Below are positions 17,053 to 26,591 of a stretch of 64,000 nucleotides of DNA, piece after piece (the stretch's first letter is position 1; each line of letters opens with the position of its first letter). Origin of the DNA: Psychrosphaera sp. F3M07 (GTDB lineage: Bacteria > Pseudomonadota > Gammaproteobacteria > Enterobacterales > Alteromonadaceae); contig NZ_JAHKPJ010000020.1 in the NCBI RefSeq assembly GCF_018860345.1, forward strand, positions 168,550 to 232,549. The letters run 5' to 3'. The notes under the pieces are model-generated. The model was not told the DNA's origin, ran no database searches, and saw only the letters and a program-made list of their open reading frames with translations. A program made the position numbers and the translations under genes.

Positions 17053-17102
17053 TTATTTTGCCTTTCTTTATTTTTCAACAGGTATTCATTACAACTCTTA
17101 GA

Positions 17103-17639
17103 TTAAAATGACGAGCCTGGTTGTTGTAAAAATTTGATTTCTTGTTCAGTGCTCGTTCTACCTAAAATCTGATTCCGATGTGGGTATCGGCCAAATTCCT
17201 TGATGATAGCTTGGTGTTTTAATTCAAATTCAAAATTGGATTGGTTGCCATTATTTTTAAATAGCTCCACCGCCACCTCATGGATTAATAAGGATTCACT
17301 ATGCATAAAAGGCATATATAAAAAACTACGTTCCGTTTGACTTAACGCTTGGTCCGCACCAACCGCAATTGCTTCTTGGGCCAAAACCAAAGCTAAACTA
17401 TCGGACTGGAATGCCATTGGCGTATCACGAAACATATTACGGGAAAACTGATCTAACACTATGATTTCAGCTAAACGGCCATGTGCGGTTTTACGCCAAG
17501 CAAACAATTCGCCCTTTTGAGCCGACTGATGAATTTCCGTGAACCTTTGTTTGATAATTTGATCAAACTCTATATCTTTGACCCACCATTTAGATGACTC
17601 TATTTCGTTAAACCAAAAATCCAATACCTTGGTAAACAT
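17103..17639 (-). CDS. DUF924 family protein
   Basis: Soluble all-helical protein of 178 residues matching DUF924: FWFNEIESSKWWVKD at the N-terminus, GRLAEIIVLDQFSRNMFRDTP in the middle, and SFLYMPFMHSES then FGRYPHRN towards the C-terminus, the family hallmarks. The fold resembles tetratricopeptide repeats; biochemical role unknown. A GGGTGGGG ribosome site precedes the ATG. Full length for the family. Confidence 0.88.
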   Translation of the reverse strand: MFTKVLDFWFNEIESSKWWVKDIEFDQIIKQRFTEIHQSAQKGELFAWRKTAHGRLAEIIVLDQFSRNMFRDTPMAFQSDSLALVLAQEAIAVGADQALSQTERSFLYMPFMHSESLLIHEVAVELFKNNGNQSNFEFELKHQAIIKEFGRYPHRNQILGRTSTEQEIKFLQQPGSSF

Positions 17640-17677
17640 GACCCCACCCTAAAAAGTGCGCTTTACAAAAAAGAGCA

Positions 17678-18505
17678 CTATGACAAAAAGTACTCAGTGA
17701 TAAATTCAGTAATTTCCGTTTCATCCACTAACGAATGACCGTTATCAGCAAAAACAGCTAAGTCGTCAGTAGTGGGAAATGTAAAGTATTGCCCTTCGCC
17801 AGTTTGCACTGATTTAGTTATAACTTGATCGCTGGCCAACGCATTAATCGTATTTAAAATTAACTGAACGCCGTGTACATAAAGCTGCAATACATTCCAT
17901 AAATATGATTTTTCATAATTAACTGCCAAGGTGCTAGTGGCTATGACATTACCTGTGTCGATGTTGGCATCGTCAATATAATGCAGTGTTGTCCCAATTT
18001 GGGGCTCTTTATGATACATGGCCCAAAACGTCGCCATCACACCACGGTAATCGGGTAATATTCCAGAATGTAGATTAATCGTGCCTTTGCTTGGAATCGC
18101 CAAAACTTGTTCTTTTAAAATGACGCCATAACGAATACAAACTATTAAGTCAGGTTTTAACTCTGCCACCATTTGTAATTGTTCCGGTTGATTTATCTTA
18201 TTTAACTCTTGCACCGGTTGACTTAAATAACAGTTTAATTGGTTAAAGGTTTTATATAGTTTGTTTTCACTAGCGTTAATGCTCTCAGATATGCAGTTTG
18301 CTTCTAACGCTGGAGTTAATAAATTATTAAAAAGGTCTTGTTCAAAAAAGGTTAACCGATTTAACTCAGTGGGCTTGTTTGGGTTATTCCCGCCCACTTT
18401 TGCTGACAAACATAAAGTGACTTTATGCTGTTTAATTTGCGGTAATAAAAGGTTAAGTGCGTGGTTACTGGCTAAGTCTTTATTGGCCAAAATAAGAATA
18501 TTCAT
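17678..18505 (-). CDS. formyltransferase family protein
   Basis: Protein of 275 residues with the hydroxymethyl-/formyl-transferase fold. Catalytic signature present: Asn and His in INLHSGILPDYRG and Asp in DDANIDTGNVI, the N-H-D triad seen in Fmt, PurN and sugar formyltransferases. The rest is divergent, with no PurN- or Fmt-specific C-terminal domain, and an inserted helical region at about 45-100. Likely transfers a formyl group from 10-formyltetrahydrofolate to an unidentified substrate. Confidence 0.8.
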   Translation of the reverse strand: MNILILANKDLASNHALNLLLPQIKQHKVTLCLSAKVGGNNPNKPTELNRLTFFEQDLFNNLLTPALEANCISESINASENKLYKTFNQLNCYLSQPVQELNKINQPEQLQMVAELKPDLIVCIRYGVILKEQVLAIPSKGTINLHSGILPDYRGVMATFWAMYHKEPQIGTTLHYIDDANIDTGNVIATSTLAVNYEKSYLWNVLQLYVHGVQLILNTINALASDQVITKSVQTGEGQYFTFPTTDDLAVFADNGHSLVDETEITEFITEYFLS

Positions 18506-18528
18506 AGTTTTAATCTAACTTTATTAAT

Positions 18529-18825
18529 CTAGTTATTACGTTCTTCAATACATTCGTACGAGCCCATTTCGAACTCTCTACAAATTAATGGGCGTACTTC
18601 GTAAATACTGCACATGTGCGTGTCTCTATCCAGTGCCGCACACCAGCCGTCATCTAACCGCAACATCACTTCTGAACCCCACTTATCAGTTTTAATATAT
18701 CGAGGGGGCACACCCGTATCGGTGATCAACATCACTTCCAACTTACAGCAGTTTGCACGGCAAGTATTACAAGTAATGTCAGGGTCAAGGTCGGAAATGT
18801 CTTCAATTGGAATTAAATCAGACAT
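18529..18825 (-). CDS. YkgJ-family cysteine-cluster protein
   Basis: Short protein of 98 residues with the CxxCxxxCC (CNTCRANCC), WCAAL, CSIYEVRPLICREFEMG cysteine pattern of YkgJ/UPF0153 proteins, thought to bind zinc or an iron-sulfur cluster. Starts at an ATG preceded by in-frame GTG and TTG codons; the ATG is chosen. Function unknown. Between two unrelated small genes on the same strand. Confidence 0.85.
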   Translation of the reverse strand: MSDLIPIEDISDLDPDITCNTCRANCCKLEVMLITDTGVPPRYIKTDKWGSEVMLRLDDGWCAALDRDTHMCSIYEVRPLICREFEMGSYECIEERNN

Positions 18826-18856
18826 CAACACACAACTCGTTTTAAATAATAAGTTA

Positions 18857-19174
18857 TCAAACCGGCATCTGCATTAATTCTGATACTTCTAAGGATCCAC
18901 CAATATCAAGAAATGGGCAGGCTTTAGCGGCGACTAAGGCAAGTTCCATGCTCTCTACTTCAATAATGGTAAAACCAGACATTGTGGTATTGCCACCCGC
19001 AGTGACTTTGCCTGATGGGTAAACAGTATGGGTATTTTTGAATGGATTGGCCGGACTAATTGCGCTGTCCCCCAATGATGCTAACCACTCTTTGTATTTT
19101 ACAAAGTGTTGTTTTCCCTCTTCAGGGGTTTGCGGTTGATTACCACCAATATACGAAATTACAAATTTAGCCAT
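18857..19174 (-). CDS. YCII-related domain protein
   Basis: Small protein of 105 residues with the YCII/DGPF dimeric alpha+beta-barrel pattern (KFVISYIGG, YKEWLASLGDSA, GFTIIEVESMELALVAAKACPFLD, GSLEVSELMQM). Family members include chlorohydrolase-like and sigma-factor-associated proteins, but stand-alone members have no defined role. The ATG start is unambiguous. Confidence 0.85.
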   Translation of the reverse strand: MAKFVISYIGGNQPQTPEEGKQHFVKYKEWLASLGDSAISPANPFKNTHTVYPSGKVTAGGNTTMSGFTIIEVESMELALVAAKACPFLDIGGSLEVSELMQMPV

Positions 19175-19202
19175 GATATTTACCTTATCGATTGAAAGTG
19201 AG

Positions 19203-19388
19203 TTATGTGTTTTTACTTTTAGAAACGCCTAAGGCAACACCCAGTGCAATACCAACACCAATACCCGCACCGATATTGCCTGATGCAGCACCAATGGCGA
19301 GTCCCACACCGACACCAATCGCAATACCCGCCGCCACTTTTTTATTATTAGGTTTGTTATCATTATTAGAGTGACTTGTATCTGACAT
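19203..19388 (-). CDS. small glycine-zipper membrane protein
   Basis: Protein of 61 residues: polar Asn/Ser/Lys-rich N-terminus (1-17), then 35 residues of Gly, Ala, Ile and Val in a glycine-zipper pattern (AAGIAIGVGVGLAIGAASG) and a short basic tail. A perfect AAGGA ribosome site precedes the ATG, supporting expression. Probably inserts in the inner membrane; no known function. Confidence 0.7.
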   Translation of the reverse strand: MSDTSHSNNDNKPNNKKVAAGIAIGVGVGLAIGAASGNIGAGIGVGIALGVALGVSKSKNT

Positions 19389-19397
19389 AATATTTCC

Positions 19398-19823
19398 TTA
19401 ACTAAAAATGGTAATAGATTCGCGTACAATCATAATAGCCAATGTTATCCATGATAGGACAAAAATCGCGAATCGTAATCTAACAATATCCACTGTTGCT
19501 TGAACGAGAGAATGTACAATTCTAAATACCGCATACGCCCAAGCACAATACACATGAATCATATCAACATGCCCTAATATCGCGATCACGCCTGCAACGG
19601 CGTAAAATAGTGTGGGCTGTTCAAACAGGTTATTGTAGTTGTTTGAAATTCGATTAATTTCCGGTGGTAATAAATCTTTAAATTTTGACGTATCTTGCAC
19701 TTTTTGTGGATGTATTCTTAAACGCACCATAGCTGGGATACGAGTAAATAGCACCCAAAGTGTTATAACTAAGGTTAATAAAGCAACGACCATGACAGGC
19801 TGAAGTAGGGCAGTAGCGTCCAT
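19398..19823 (-). CDS. MAPEG family membrane protein
   Basis: Four-helix membrane protein of 141 residues of the eicosanoid/glutathione metabolism (MAPEG) superfamily: hallmark NNLFEQPTLFYAVAGV and AWAYAVFRIVHSLVQ segments, with the first helix at 5-27 and the last at 118-138. Bacterial members are often glutathione transferases or peroxidases, but most are uncharacterised. The gene ends 9 bp before the glycine-zipper gene. Confidence 0.88.
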   Translation of the reverse strand: MDATALLQPVMVVALLTLVITLWVLFTRIPAMVRLRIHPQKVQDTSKFKDLLPPEINRISNNYNNLFEQPTLFYAVAGVIAILGHVDMIHVYCAWAYAVFRIVHSLVQATVDIVRLRFAIFVLSWITLAIMIVRESITIFS

Positions 19824-19983
19824 AAATTTTCTTATGTATTACAAATAAAGTAAAACTATGCCACAAAACGCTTACATTCAATAATAACTAATACCAATTC
19901 CATGAAGTATTATTTGACTGACTATCAATAGCAGAACACAAGCTCAACATTAAATTGTGAAGTTAGGTTAACAACGGATGACA

Positions 19984-20310
19984 CTAGTTATGGGAAAGAG
20001 TCACTGACAAGCTACATTCAATGTGTTTTAACATTTGGCTAACAATTGTCGGGACAGCATGATGACCTTGAGTTTCACTCACATTTACTTTTATTGTAAT
20101 GTCACAGTCGTCTAGCTTTAATTGCTGTTTGATATAAAAGTCTATGATGTCGTTAAAGTTAATATCCGTTAATGGCACCATGCCTATATATTGTTTTTTT
20201 TCTTCAACCTCTATGCAATAGGCATCCATCAGCTCTTTATTTAAAGTGAAACTTTGCATTCGATTTAATGATAAAAAGCGAAATAATACGCTAATTTGAT
20301 TGTCTTTCAC
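19984..20310 (-). CDS. hypothetical protein
   Basis: Soluble protein of about 108 residues with no recognised family: MxxVLFRFLSLNRMQSFTL near the N-terminus and an acidic middle (VEEKKQY, DINFNDIIDFYIKQQLKLDD). A GTG start at 20310 is preferred because AAAGG lies five to six bases upstream; a TTG at 20331 would add seven residues without a ribosome site. Codon use resembles its neighbours. Confidence 0.55.
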   Translation of the reverse strand: MKDNQISVLFRFLSLNRMQSFTLNKELMDAYCIEVEEKKQYIGMVPLTDINFNDIIDFYIKQQLKLDDCDITIKVNVSETQGHHAVPTIVSQMLKHIECSLSVTLSHN

Positions 20311-20360
20311 GTTAACCTTTATGAACCCCAATTTAAGGAAAATTAAAAATAAAATGGTTA

Positions 20361-20816
20361 TTAATTAGATTGGTTTTCTACATAATGTTTAATATCTTCT
20401 AGATCCGCTTGTAACATTTTCATCATCGATTTTTTAATAAACAAACTCATCACTGACGACAATACCTTAATCCAAAACGAGTCTGATGTGCCACTAAACG
20501 TCATGGTTAATACCGTCTGGTCTTCAATCTGTTGTACCGACATTTTAGTAATATAAATAGCCCCATGATTTTCAGCCCGTGTGCAATAATAAACTTGTTC
20601 TTGGCATTCGGTAATCCACATGGTTTCAACCGCTTCTTTACCAAACATTAAACGGGTTTCTTGCCACTTTAATCCAACTAAACCAGATTCAGGTTGTTCC
20701 AATATGGTGAGACCTATGATGCCATTGATCATTTTGTCACAGTTATGAATATCAGTGATGGCACGCCAAACCTGATCTATAGAGCTATTAATGTTTACCG
20801 ATACCGACAAATTCAT
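20361..20816 (-). CDS. SRPBCC-family (START-like) lipid/ligand-binding protein
   Basis: Protein of 151 residues with the polyketide cyclase/START-like fold: MNLSVSVNINSSIDQVWRAITDI, the usual N-terminal strand-helix of this family, W/Y-rich middle strands, and a long C-terminal helix (MMKMLQADLEDIKHYVE). ATG 20816 is chosen because GGAAG is eight bases upstream; an ATG at 20831 lacks one. Ligand unknown. Confidence 0.8.
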   Translation of the reverse strand: MNLSVSVNINSSIDQVWRAITDIHNCDKMINGIIGLTILEQPESGLVGLKWQETRLMFGKEAVETMWITECQEQVYYCTRAENHGAIYITKMSVQQIEDQTVLTMTFSGTSDSFWIKVLSSVMSLFIKKSMMKMLQADLEDIKHYVENQSN

Positions 20817-20895
20817 ACCACGACTTCCCATATATAGAATAAAATGTTGAAGTTAACTATACACCAAGGAATACAAAATATGGATTCGCTCTACA

Positions 20896-21324
20896 TTAAT
20901 GACAGGATTTACCATGTTTTTGTAAACGCCAATAGTTGTAAGGCCAAGGCGTTAGAAAACCAACTAATAGTGAAATTGGGATCACCCACCAAGTTAAAAT
21001 AGCACCACCGGTTAACGCATAATCCGTAATATTCATTGCCGCTTCCATGGCTAACATAGAGATGAAACTCATGCCAAATGCGGTTTTTAGGGCTTCAGGT
21101 AATGTGAAATTGGAACGCAGTAATATGATAGTTTCTAACATAATGCTGGTTAATAAACCGTTAAACATAGCTAACATCATCACCGTCATGGTTGATAGGG
21201 TATGTTCATTAAATTGAAAATACGCAATGGTGCCAAAATCACCAATCGCACAACCAATTAAACACCATTTGGTATTGTGGGCACTTTTAATCCAGTTGTT
21301 TTTATTATTCCAAGCCAGTTTCAT
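20896..21324 (-). CDS. DUF4396 family membrane protein
   Basis: Four-helix inner-membrane protein of 142 residues with the DUF4396 signature: NTKWCLIGCAIGDFGTIAYFQ, MSFISMLAMEAAMN and the C-terminal GFLTPWPYNYWRLQKHGKSCH. Some family members occur beside copper or heavy-metal genes, and the His/Cys-containing tail could bind metal; that is inference. ATG 21324 has AGGAG seven bases upstream. The neighbouring AraC-type regulator with a metal-binding-like N-terminus fits a metal link. Confidence 0.85.
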   Translation of the reverse strand: MKLAWNNKNNWIKSAHNTKWCLIGCAIGDFGTIAYFQFNEHTLSTMTVMMLAMFNGLLTSIMLETIILLRSNFTLPEALKTAFGMSFISMLAMEAAMNITDYALTGGAILTWWVIPISLLVGFLTPWPYNYWRLQKHGKSCH

Positions 21325-21406
21325 GATCAAGCTCCTAGTGGTTTATATTTAGGTCTCATCATAAAACATAATACAAATTAACCTGTTATATCTTCACTAT
21401 TCATTG

Positions 21407-21991
21407 TTATACAATTTTCAGATCATCCAAACCAACACGTTTATTTTGATCTTTTAATGCGCGGAATTGACTCGGTGTTAAACCCGTTATTTTTTTGAAT
21501 TGACCGCATAAGTGCGCAACACTGCTATAACCCAGTTTGTATGCAATTTCACTGAGAGAAAGTTCCTCGTAAAATAACATCTCTTTTACTTTCTCCACCC
21601 GTAAACTAATAAAGTAACCCTCTATGGTAATCCCTTCTACCGATGAGAATAGTTGACTTAAGTAGTTATAATCTCGTTGTATTCCAGTATGGATAAACTG
21701 AGAAAGCGTTTGTTTTTCAGTTTGAGTCTGTTGTTGAAGGTGGAGTAAACATAAACGTTTAATCTGCTCGATTATCTTGCTTTTATTGTCACTTAATATG
21801 GCAAAACCTAGATTCTCTAATGCTTGTAACAATAAGGTGTGGTTGGCATCTGATAACTTATCACCTTGGTAATCAGCAAAGTCAATTACGCCCAAATCAA
21901 TAGACAAATATGCTAACTCTAACGTTTTTAATACTTCGGCAACCGCTAAACAACAGCGGTGACACACCATATTTTTGATGTAAATTTTCAT
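21407..21991 (-). CDS. AraC-family regulator with HMA-like N-terminal domain
   Basis: Protein of 194 residues. The first about 70 residues start KIYIKNMVCHRCCLAV, a ferredoxin-like heavy-metal-associated (HMA) pattern with a CxxCC cluster, followed by the Asp/Leu-rich second strand-helix. The C-terminal part (about 95-185) is an AraC-type double helix-turn-helix (LSEIAYKLGYSSVAHLCGQFKKITGLTPSQFR). A metal- or thiol-responsive activator is a reasonable inference; the family with this architecture is known in many bacteria. Faces the DUF4396 gene on the same strand. Confidence 0.85.
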   Translation of the reverse strand: MKIYIKNMVCHRCCLAVAEVLKTLELAYLSIDLGVIDFADYQGDKLSDANHTLLLQALENLGFAILSDNKSKIIEQIKRLCLLHLQQQTQTEKQTLSQFIHTGIQRDYNYLSQLFSSVEGITIEGYFISLRVEKVKEMLFYEELSLSEIAYKLGYSSVAHLCGQFKKITGLTPSQFRALKDQNKRVGLDDLKIV

Positions 21992-22026
21992 ATTGCTATA
22001 TTAAGGTCCATTGCAAAACAGATCAG

Positions 22027-22917
22027 TTAACGACGAACAAGAAAACGTCTGCCTATGATCACCATCAGAATCCCACCTAACACTAACAGTGACGAAATAA
22101 CCAATCTCATTGAAATCATTTCACTAACAAATAGTACACCACCTAAGGCCGCTAAAATAGGCACTAACAATTGCAGAACAGCCGCTTGTGTCACCGTTAA
22201 ATCTTTAAGCACTAAATACCAAATAGCATACCCCACCGCCGAAGTAACAGCCCCGGATAAGATGGAATAGATAATGCCCCAATTTGTTAATTGCGCATCG
22301 TGAACGGTAAATAAAATTAACACAACAACAAACGGTATTGTGCGTAAAAAGTTTGCGCTTGTGTCTAATATTGGTTGTTTAGAACCTCGGCCTAATAAGG
22401 TATATATTGCCCACGCTACGCCAGATAACGCCATCAATACAAAACCTAAAAAAGAGGGGGTTGAAAGATTAGGCTTAACTAAATACACCACTCCAGCAAA
22501 AGCCACCAATATACCTAACCATTCTGAGTAGTGCAGTTTGTTACCATAAAGTGCACCTATCATAATCATGCTCAATTGCACCATGCCAAACAATATCAAC
22601 GCGCCGGTTCCTGTGTCTAACGAGATGTACGCATAAGAAAAAGTAGCGGCGTAAACAAATAACATCAAACTCGCTAACCAAGTCTTAGTTGTATTCTGTT
22701 TAGTTAGCTGCCTTATTACCACAGATCCGCTGCCTCTATTTAACACTAAACTAATAACGATTAACGTCAGGACCCCAGATAATAAACGGAGTGAGGTAAA
22801 GCTAGAGGCATCAATTAATCCTTGTCCCAATGCCAAACGACACAGCACTGAATTTCCAGCAAACGCTAACAAGGCAAAGCTGACATAAGTGAATAATTTA
22901 ATAAATTGAATAGGCAT
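22027..22917 (-). CDS. EamA-family (DMT superfamily) transporter
   Basis: Integral membrane protein of 296 residues with ten predicted helices in two repeated EamA halves (first half about 10-145, second about 150-290; LLALAFAGNSVLCRLAL start). Typical length of the family; substrate (amino acid, drug or metabolite) cannot be told. ATG 22917 is chosen; a GTG at 22941 would add eight residues and neither has a strong SD. Confidence 0.85.
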   Translation of the reverse strand: MPIQFIKLFTYVSFALLAFAGNSVLCRLALGQGLIDASSFTSLRLLSGVLTLIVISLVLNRGSGSVVIRQLTKQNTTKTWLASLMLFVYAATFSYAYISLDTGTGALILFGMVQLSMIMIGALYGNKLHYSEWLGILVAFAGVVYLVKPNLSTPSFLGFVLMALSGVAWAIYTLLGRGSKQPILDTSANFLRTIPFVVVLILFTVHDAQLTNWGIIYSILSGAVTSAVGYAIWYLVLKDLTVTQAAVLQLLVPILAALGGVLFVSEMISMRLVISSLLVLGGILMVIIGRRFLVRR

Positions 22918-23013
22918 AATAAACTTAATGAACGGCACCAATTTATTGGAAGAACAATTGGTGCCTGTGGATGAATGACAAGATGGGAATAACTAACTGA
23001 CTAACAAATAATG

Positions 23014-23424
23014 CTACTCAGGGTAACGATCAAACTTAGTGGACGCTTGGCCTTCTTCAAACCAACATGCTTTTTCTTGGTAAAATATATTAGCCATAGG
23101 ACGGATTTTGGGATCGCCATTTAAGTAACCTGCAGGGATCACCAAGGCAGAACCGTCTCGACTTAAATAAGGTACTTGAGAGCCGCAATTAGAACAAAAG
23201 CTATTACAAAAACGGATAGCCTCTGGTAAGTCGTAACGTTTAATCAGTTCTTGTCCAGATTGCCATTCTATTTTATCTGGGCTGGTAAAGATTAACGAGG
23301 CAAATGCCGAACCTGTTTTTTTCTGACAACGGTCACAATGGCACTGATAAAAACGTTGAAAAGGCCCTGTCACTTTACTTTCGACTTGCCCACATAAACA
23401 ACTGCCGCTAATTGTATCTGTCAT
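23014..23424 (-). CDS. GFA-family (CENP-V-like) zinc protein
   Basis: Protein of 136 residues of the glutathione-dependent formaldehyde-activating enzyme family. Zinc-binding cysteine pattern present: CLCGQV, QCHCDRCQKKTGSAFAS and FCSNCGSQVPY. Most members bind one or two zinc ions and their substrate is unknown; true GFA activity is proven for few. Start at ATG 23424 has GGAG ten bases upstream; a longer frame to 23508 adds 28 residues outside the fold. Confidence 0.85.
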   Translation of the reverse strand: MTDTISGSCLCGQVESKVTGPFQRFYQCHCDRCQKKTGSAFASLIFTSPDKIEWQSGQELIKRYDLPEAIRFCNSFCSNCGSQVPYLSRDGSALVIPAGYLNGDPKIRPMANIFYQEKACWFEEGQASTKFDRYPE

Positions 23425-23558
23425 TGGTGTTTCACTCCGGTTATAAGGCACAGTAGCATGCCTTAACGTTGTATTCTTTGTTTGTTCTAAGCTATTTAAA
23501 ATAACCAATCACAACTGATTTGCCAAACCTTTTACTGCGTTGTTCAGGTTTGTTTCCG

Positions 23559-24470
23559 TTATCCAAGTCGAACCATAATATCGGCTAACTTAGCCTGAAT
23601 AGAGATTAACCTTGGATTTTCGCTTTTTGACGTTATCGCATACAAGCTATAAATAAAGGCTCTCGTATTATGTAACTTAGCAAGACCTGCATTACTGCTA
23701 TAAACTTTCGTCCAGTCTTTAAATGGCGTTGGGTCAGCAACCTGATCTAAAAAAGATATCAAGGTTTGTTCTGACAATTCCGTTCTTAACGTTAAATACA
23801 CAAAAGGCATGGCTAAACGTTTTGGCTCACCATAAACATAAAAGTGCCCTTGGCTTGGGGTTATTTGCATTTTAATTGCGTTTAACAACTGGGTTAATTG
23901 GCTTTTGGTGATATTTTTATTGAGGGCTAATTGCAAAAACACATCGGCCGTATGGGCAACCGCATGTCGCCAGCCATATTGGTCGTCAAACCCTCGGTAA
24001 TCGTTTATGTGTTGCATATAATGCGTGGTCACATCAACCACAGTTTGTCTTTGTTCAATGGTCAAGTAAGGGCTGATGCGATCAACTCGAACCACTTCAG
24101 ACAATACTAATGCCGCAAATGGCTGCCGAAAGTTATCCGCATCACGGTTATTTTTGTCCTTTACCTGTGTGGACAATTGCTCTGTTAATGCAGCAAACAT
24201 GGTCTTTATCGTTTGAGTTGTTAATAACCCCTTACGTAACCACTGGCTACTGGCTTCATACACAACGCCATCTCGGATCTTAGGGTTCGGGTGTCCCAAA
24301 CAAGTTAATAACTTTATTGCGGTTTGATTTCGTTCTGCTTGTGAACTAATAACAAAATCATTGTCTTTTAGGGTTAATAAATCCTGTTCAACAAAGTGTT
24401 CATTGCATGATGTTGCAAACACGACGGTGGGTAACATAAATAGAATTATAATGATAAAAGCTTTATTCAT
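23559..24470 (-). CDS. DUF2785 domain protein, exported
   Basis: Protein of 303 residues with a Sec signal peptide (FIIIILFMLPTVVFATS), then the DUF2785 helical repeats: LTCLGHPNPKIRDGVVYEAS, NFRQPFAALVLSEVVRVD and YGWRHAVAHTADVFLQLALN. The domain is an alpha-solenoid of unknown role; most family members are cytoplasmic, so the signal peptide is notable. Single gene between GFA and the kinase/narK unit. Confidence 0.85.
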   Translation of the reverse strand: MNKAFIIIILFMLPTVVFATSCNEHFVEQDLLTLKDNDFVISSQAERNQTAIKLLTCLGHPNPKIRDGVVYEASSQWLRKGLLTTQTIKTMFAALTEQLSTQVKDKNNRDADNFRQPFAALVLSEVVRVDRISPYLTIEQRQTVVDVTTHYMQHINDYRGFDDQYGWRHAVAHTADVFLQLALNKNITKSQLTQLLNAIKMQITPSQGHFYVYGEPKRLAMPFVYLTLRTELSEQTLISFLDQVADPTPFKDWTKVYSSNAGLAKLHNTRAFIYSLYAITSKSENPRLISIQAKLADIMVRLG

Positions 24471-24720
24471 ATTTCTTATTTTCTCAGTGCTTCATTGCTG
24501 ACCGAAACCGCAGCAATAACTAATTATTACCTTGTGCTAAACAAATTAAAACTTCAAATTGTTTTCGTTGTGACCTCTCAATAACAAGTTCAATGGCAGG
24601 TTTATAAACTGAAACGCCGGTCACTTTAATTTTGACCATCGTTCATTTTTGAACAATTGTTAAACAGAAGCGGGTTAATAGTTAAACAACCTTGATTTAA
24701 GAGTAAGCGTTTTTTTGCTG

Positions 24721-26559
24721 TTAGCGAGTAAACAAGTAGGTTTGCAGAAACAATAAACACACAAGTACGGTACTTAACATTTTCCAAAAACCAACCGGGT
24801 TTCGTTCAATCAAAGGGGCCGATTCTATTTTGTTTACCATGCTCATATTGGGGGTGGTTAAATCTTTTAAAAATTCTGACAACGCCATATATCTGCTAGA
24901 TATATTCGGTTGTGTGGCTTTTTGTAAAGCTAAATCCAACCAAACTGGAATATCTTTTCTGATACGTTTAGCAAAACGGTATTTCCATTGATCGTAGTTA
25001 GTCACTTGTTGGTGCTGAATTAATGGCGTTTTAAAAGGTAATTCGCCGGTTAACATTTCATAAACAATCACGCCTAATGAAAATATATCTGAACGATGTA
25101 CACCTTGTTGGCCTAAAAGATACTCTGGGGCAATATAACCAACCGCGCCCGCTAACGTATCTTCAATTAGAGGTGAGTTAATTTCAGCTAATCCACTGAC
25201 TTGCACAGTACCAAAGTCAATAAGCTTAATATTGCCATCATTATCTATCATGATGTTCTCAGGTTTTAAATCTCTGTGTACCATGCTTTGACGCTGAAAT
25301 ACCCGCAACGCAACAATGATTTTTGCCGTCATTTCTCGTACCAAATTAAAACTTGGCTGCGGATTGTCATACATCCATTGCCTTAACGTAATCCCTTCAA
25401 TGTACTCGCACACATGATATAAAAATGGGCTCTTTTTTTGATTATCCTTGTTTGCTCTTGGTTGGATTTTCATGATGGATTTATGATTAATACGACTACC
25501 AACCCATTGCTCACGCACAAACCCTTCTAAATAAATTAAGTCTTCGGCAAAGTTCTCAGAAGGCGCTTTTATCACTACTTTTTGGTCAGTATTTTTATCA
25601 CGAGCTAAATAAACATGACTACGAGAACCACTATGGATCACCTTTTCAATGAAGTAATTATCGATAGTGACGCCAGCTTTCATCACAGGTGGAATTTTTA
25701 ACGCGGTTAATTGTTGATGAACTTCGTCTATATCGATATTGGGGAGACTGTTAATTTCTGCTATCACACAACTTAAGTTGTCTTTACTGCCCGCTTCTTC
25801 AGCCTCTAAACAGATTGCCGTCGCAATTTTTTCTAAACTAAGCCGCTGTTCTGATAAATGTTTACTTAATTGTGTCTGATTTAATGAATCATGAACACCA
25901 TCTGTGGTTAATAAAAAGCGGTCACCGAGTTGCAGTTCTCGTTGAAAAAAATCCACTTCTAAATGGCTGTCCATACCTAAAGCACGGGTTAAAACACTGT
26001 TATTGTCGCTTGGGAAATAACAATGATCTTTGGTTAACAACTCCAACTTACCTTGCCTAAATAGATATATTCGGCTGTCACCAGCATGACAAACATAAGC
26101 AGTATTAGATTTAAATATGATGCCACTAAAGGTAGTAACTAATTGATTTTGGCGACAACTGGCTTGTTGTCCATGATGAAATAACCAAGAGTTTAGGGAA
26201 GACAATACCCTAGCTACTGAGTCTTTTACCGACCAAGAATCCGGGGTACTGAAATAATCACTGATAAAAGTTGTCACACTCGTATGACTGGCTTGTTGCG
26301 CGTTTTCGCTGCAACTTACGCCGTCGGCAATGCAAACAATACTGCCTTTTAACTCACGTGCAGAGCCATAAGGTTGCTGCGCAGCAAAGGCGTCTTGGTT
26401 TTGTGCTTTAACCCCTTTATCTGAAAAGCCACCAAACAACACATCCAACATTTTGATAGACGAGTGGTTTTCACTCTCATCCGCTGACGATTTAGAGTGT
26501 GTTTGTTGATCGACAGAGTCCTTTAGCGGACTCTGTTTTGAGGTTGCAAAATCAGGCAA
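24721..26559 (-). CDS. fused PP2C phosphatase and Ser/Thr protein kinase
   Basis: Protein of 612 residues joining a PP2C-type phosphatase (about 40-270; FSDKGVKAQNQDAF, ADGVSCSENAQQAS, HAGDSRIYLF, DNLSCVIAEI) to a Hanks-type kinase (about 295-560; VVIKAPS lysine, HRDLKPENIMID, IDFGTVQ, GYIAPEYL), ending in one membrane helix (about 590-608). It is a self-contained phosphorylation switch at the membrane. It starts at TTG 26559, 32 bp after narK on the same strand, and is therefore in the nitrate transporter operon, probably modulating nitrate uptake or another nitrate protein; the target is unknown. Confidence 0.9.
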   Translation of the reverse strand: MPDFATSKQSPLKDSVDQQTHSKSSADESENHSSIKMLDVLFGGFSDKGVKAQNQDAFAAQQPYGSARELKGSIVCIADGVSCSENAQQASHTSVTTFISDYFSTPDSWSVKDSVARVLSSLNSWLFHHGQQASCRQNQLVTTFSGIIFKSNTAYVCHAGDSRIYLFRQGKLELLTKDHCYFPSDNNSVLTRALGMDSHLEVDFFQRELQLGDRFLLTTDGVHDSLNQTQLSKHLSEQRLSLEKIATAICLEAEEAGSKDNLSCVIAEINSLPNIDIDEVHQQLTALKIPPVMKAGVTIDNYFIEKVIHSGSRSHVYLARDKNTDQKVVIKAPSENFAEDLIYLEGFVREQWVGSRINHKSIMKIQPRANKDNQKKSPFLYHVCEYIEGITLRQWMYDNPQPSFNLVREMTAKIIVALRVFQRQSMVHRDLKPENIMIDNDGNIKLIDFGTVQVSGLAEINSPLIEDTLAGAVGYIAPEYLLGQQGVHRSDIFSLGVIVYEMLTGELPFKTPLIQHQQVTNYDQWKYRFAKRIRKDIPVWLDLALQKATQPNISSRYMALSEFLKDLTTPNMSMVNKIESAPLIERNPVGFWKMLSTVLVCLLFLQTYLFTR

Positions 26560-26591
26560 TATCTTTGCTCTTTTGTTTTATCGTTAACGTA

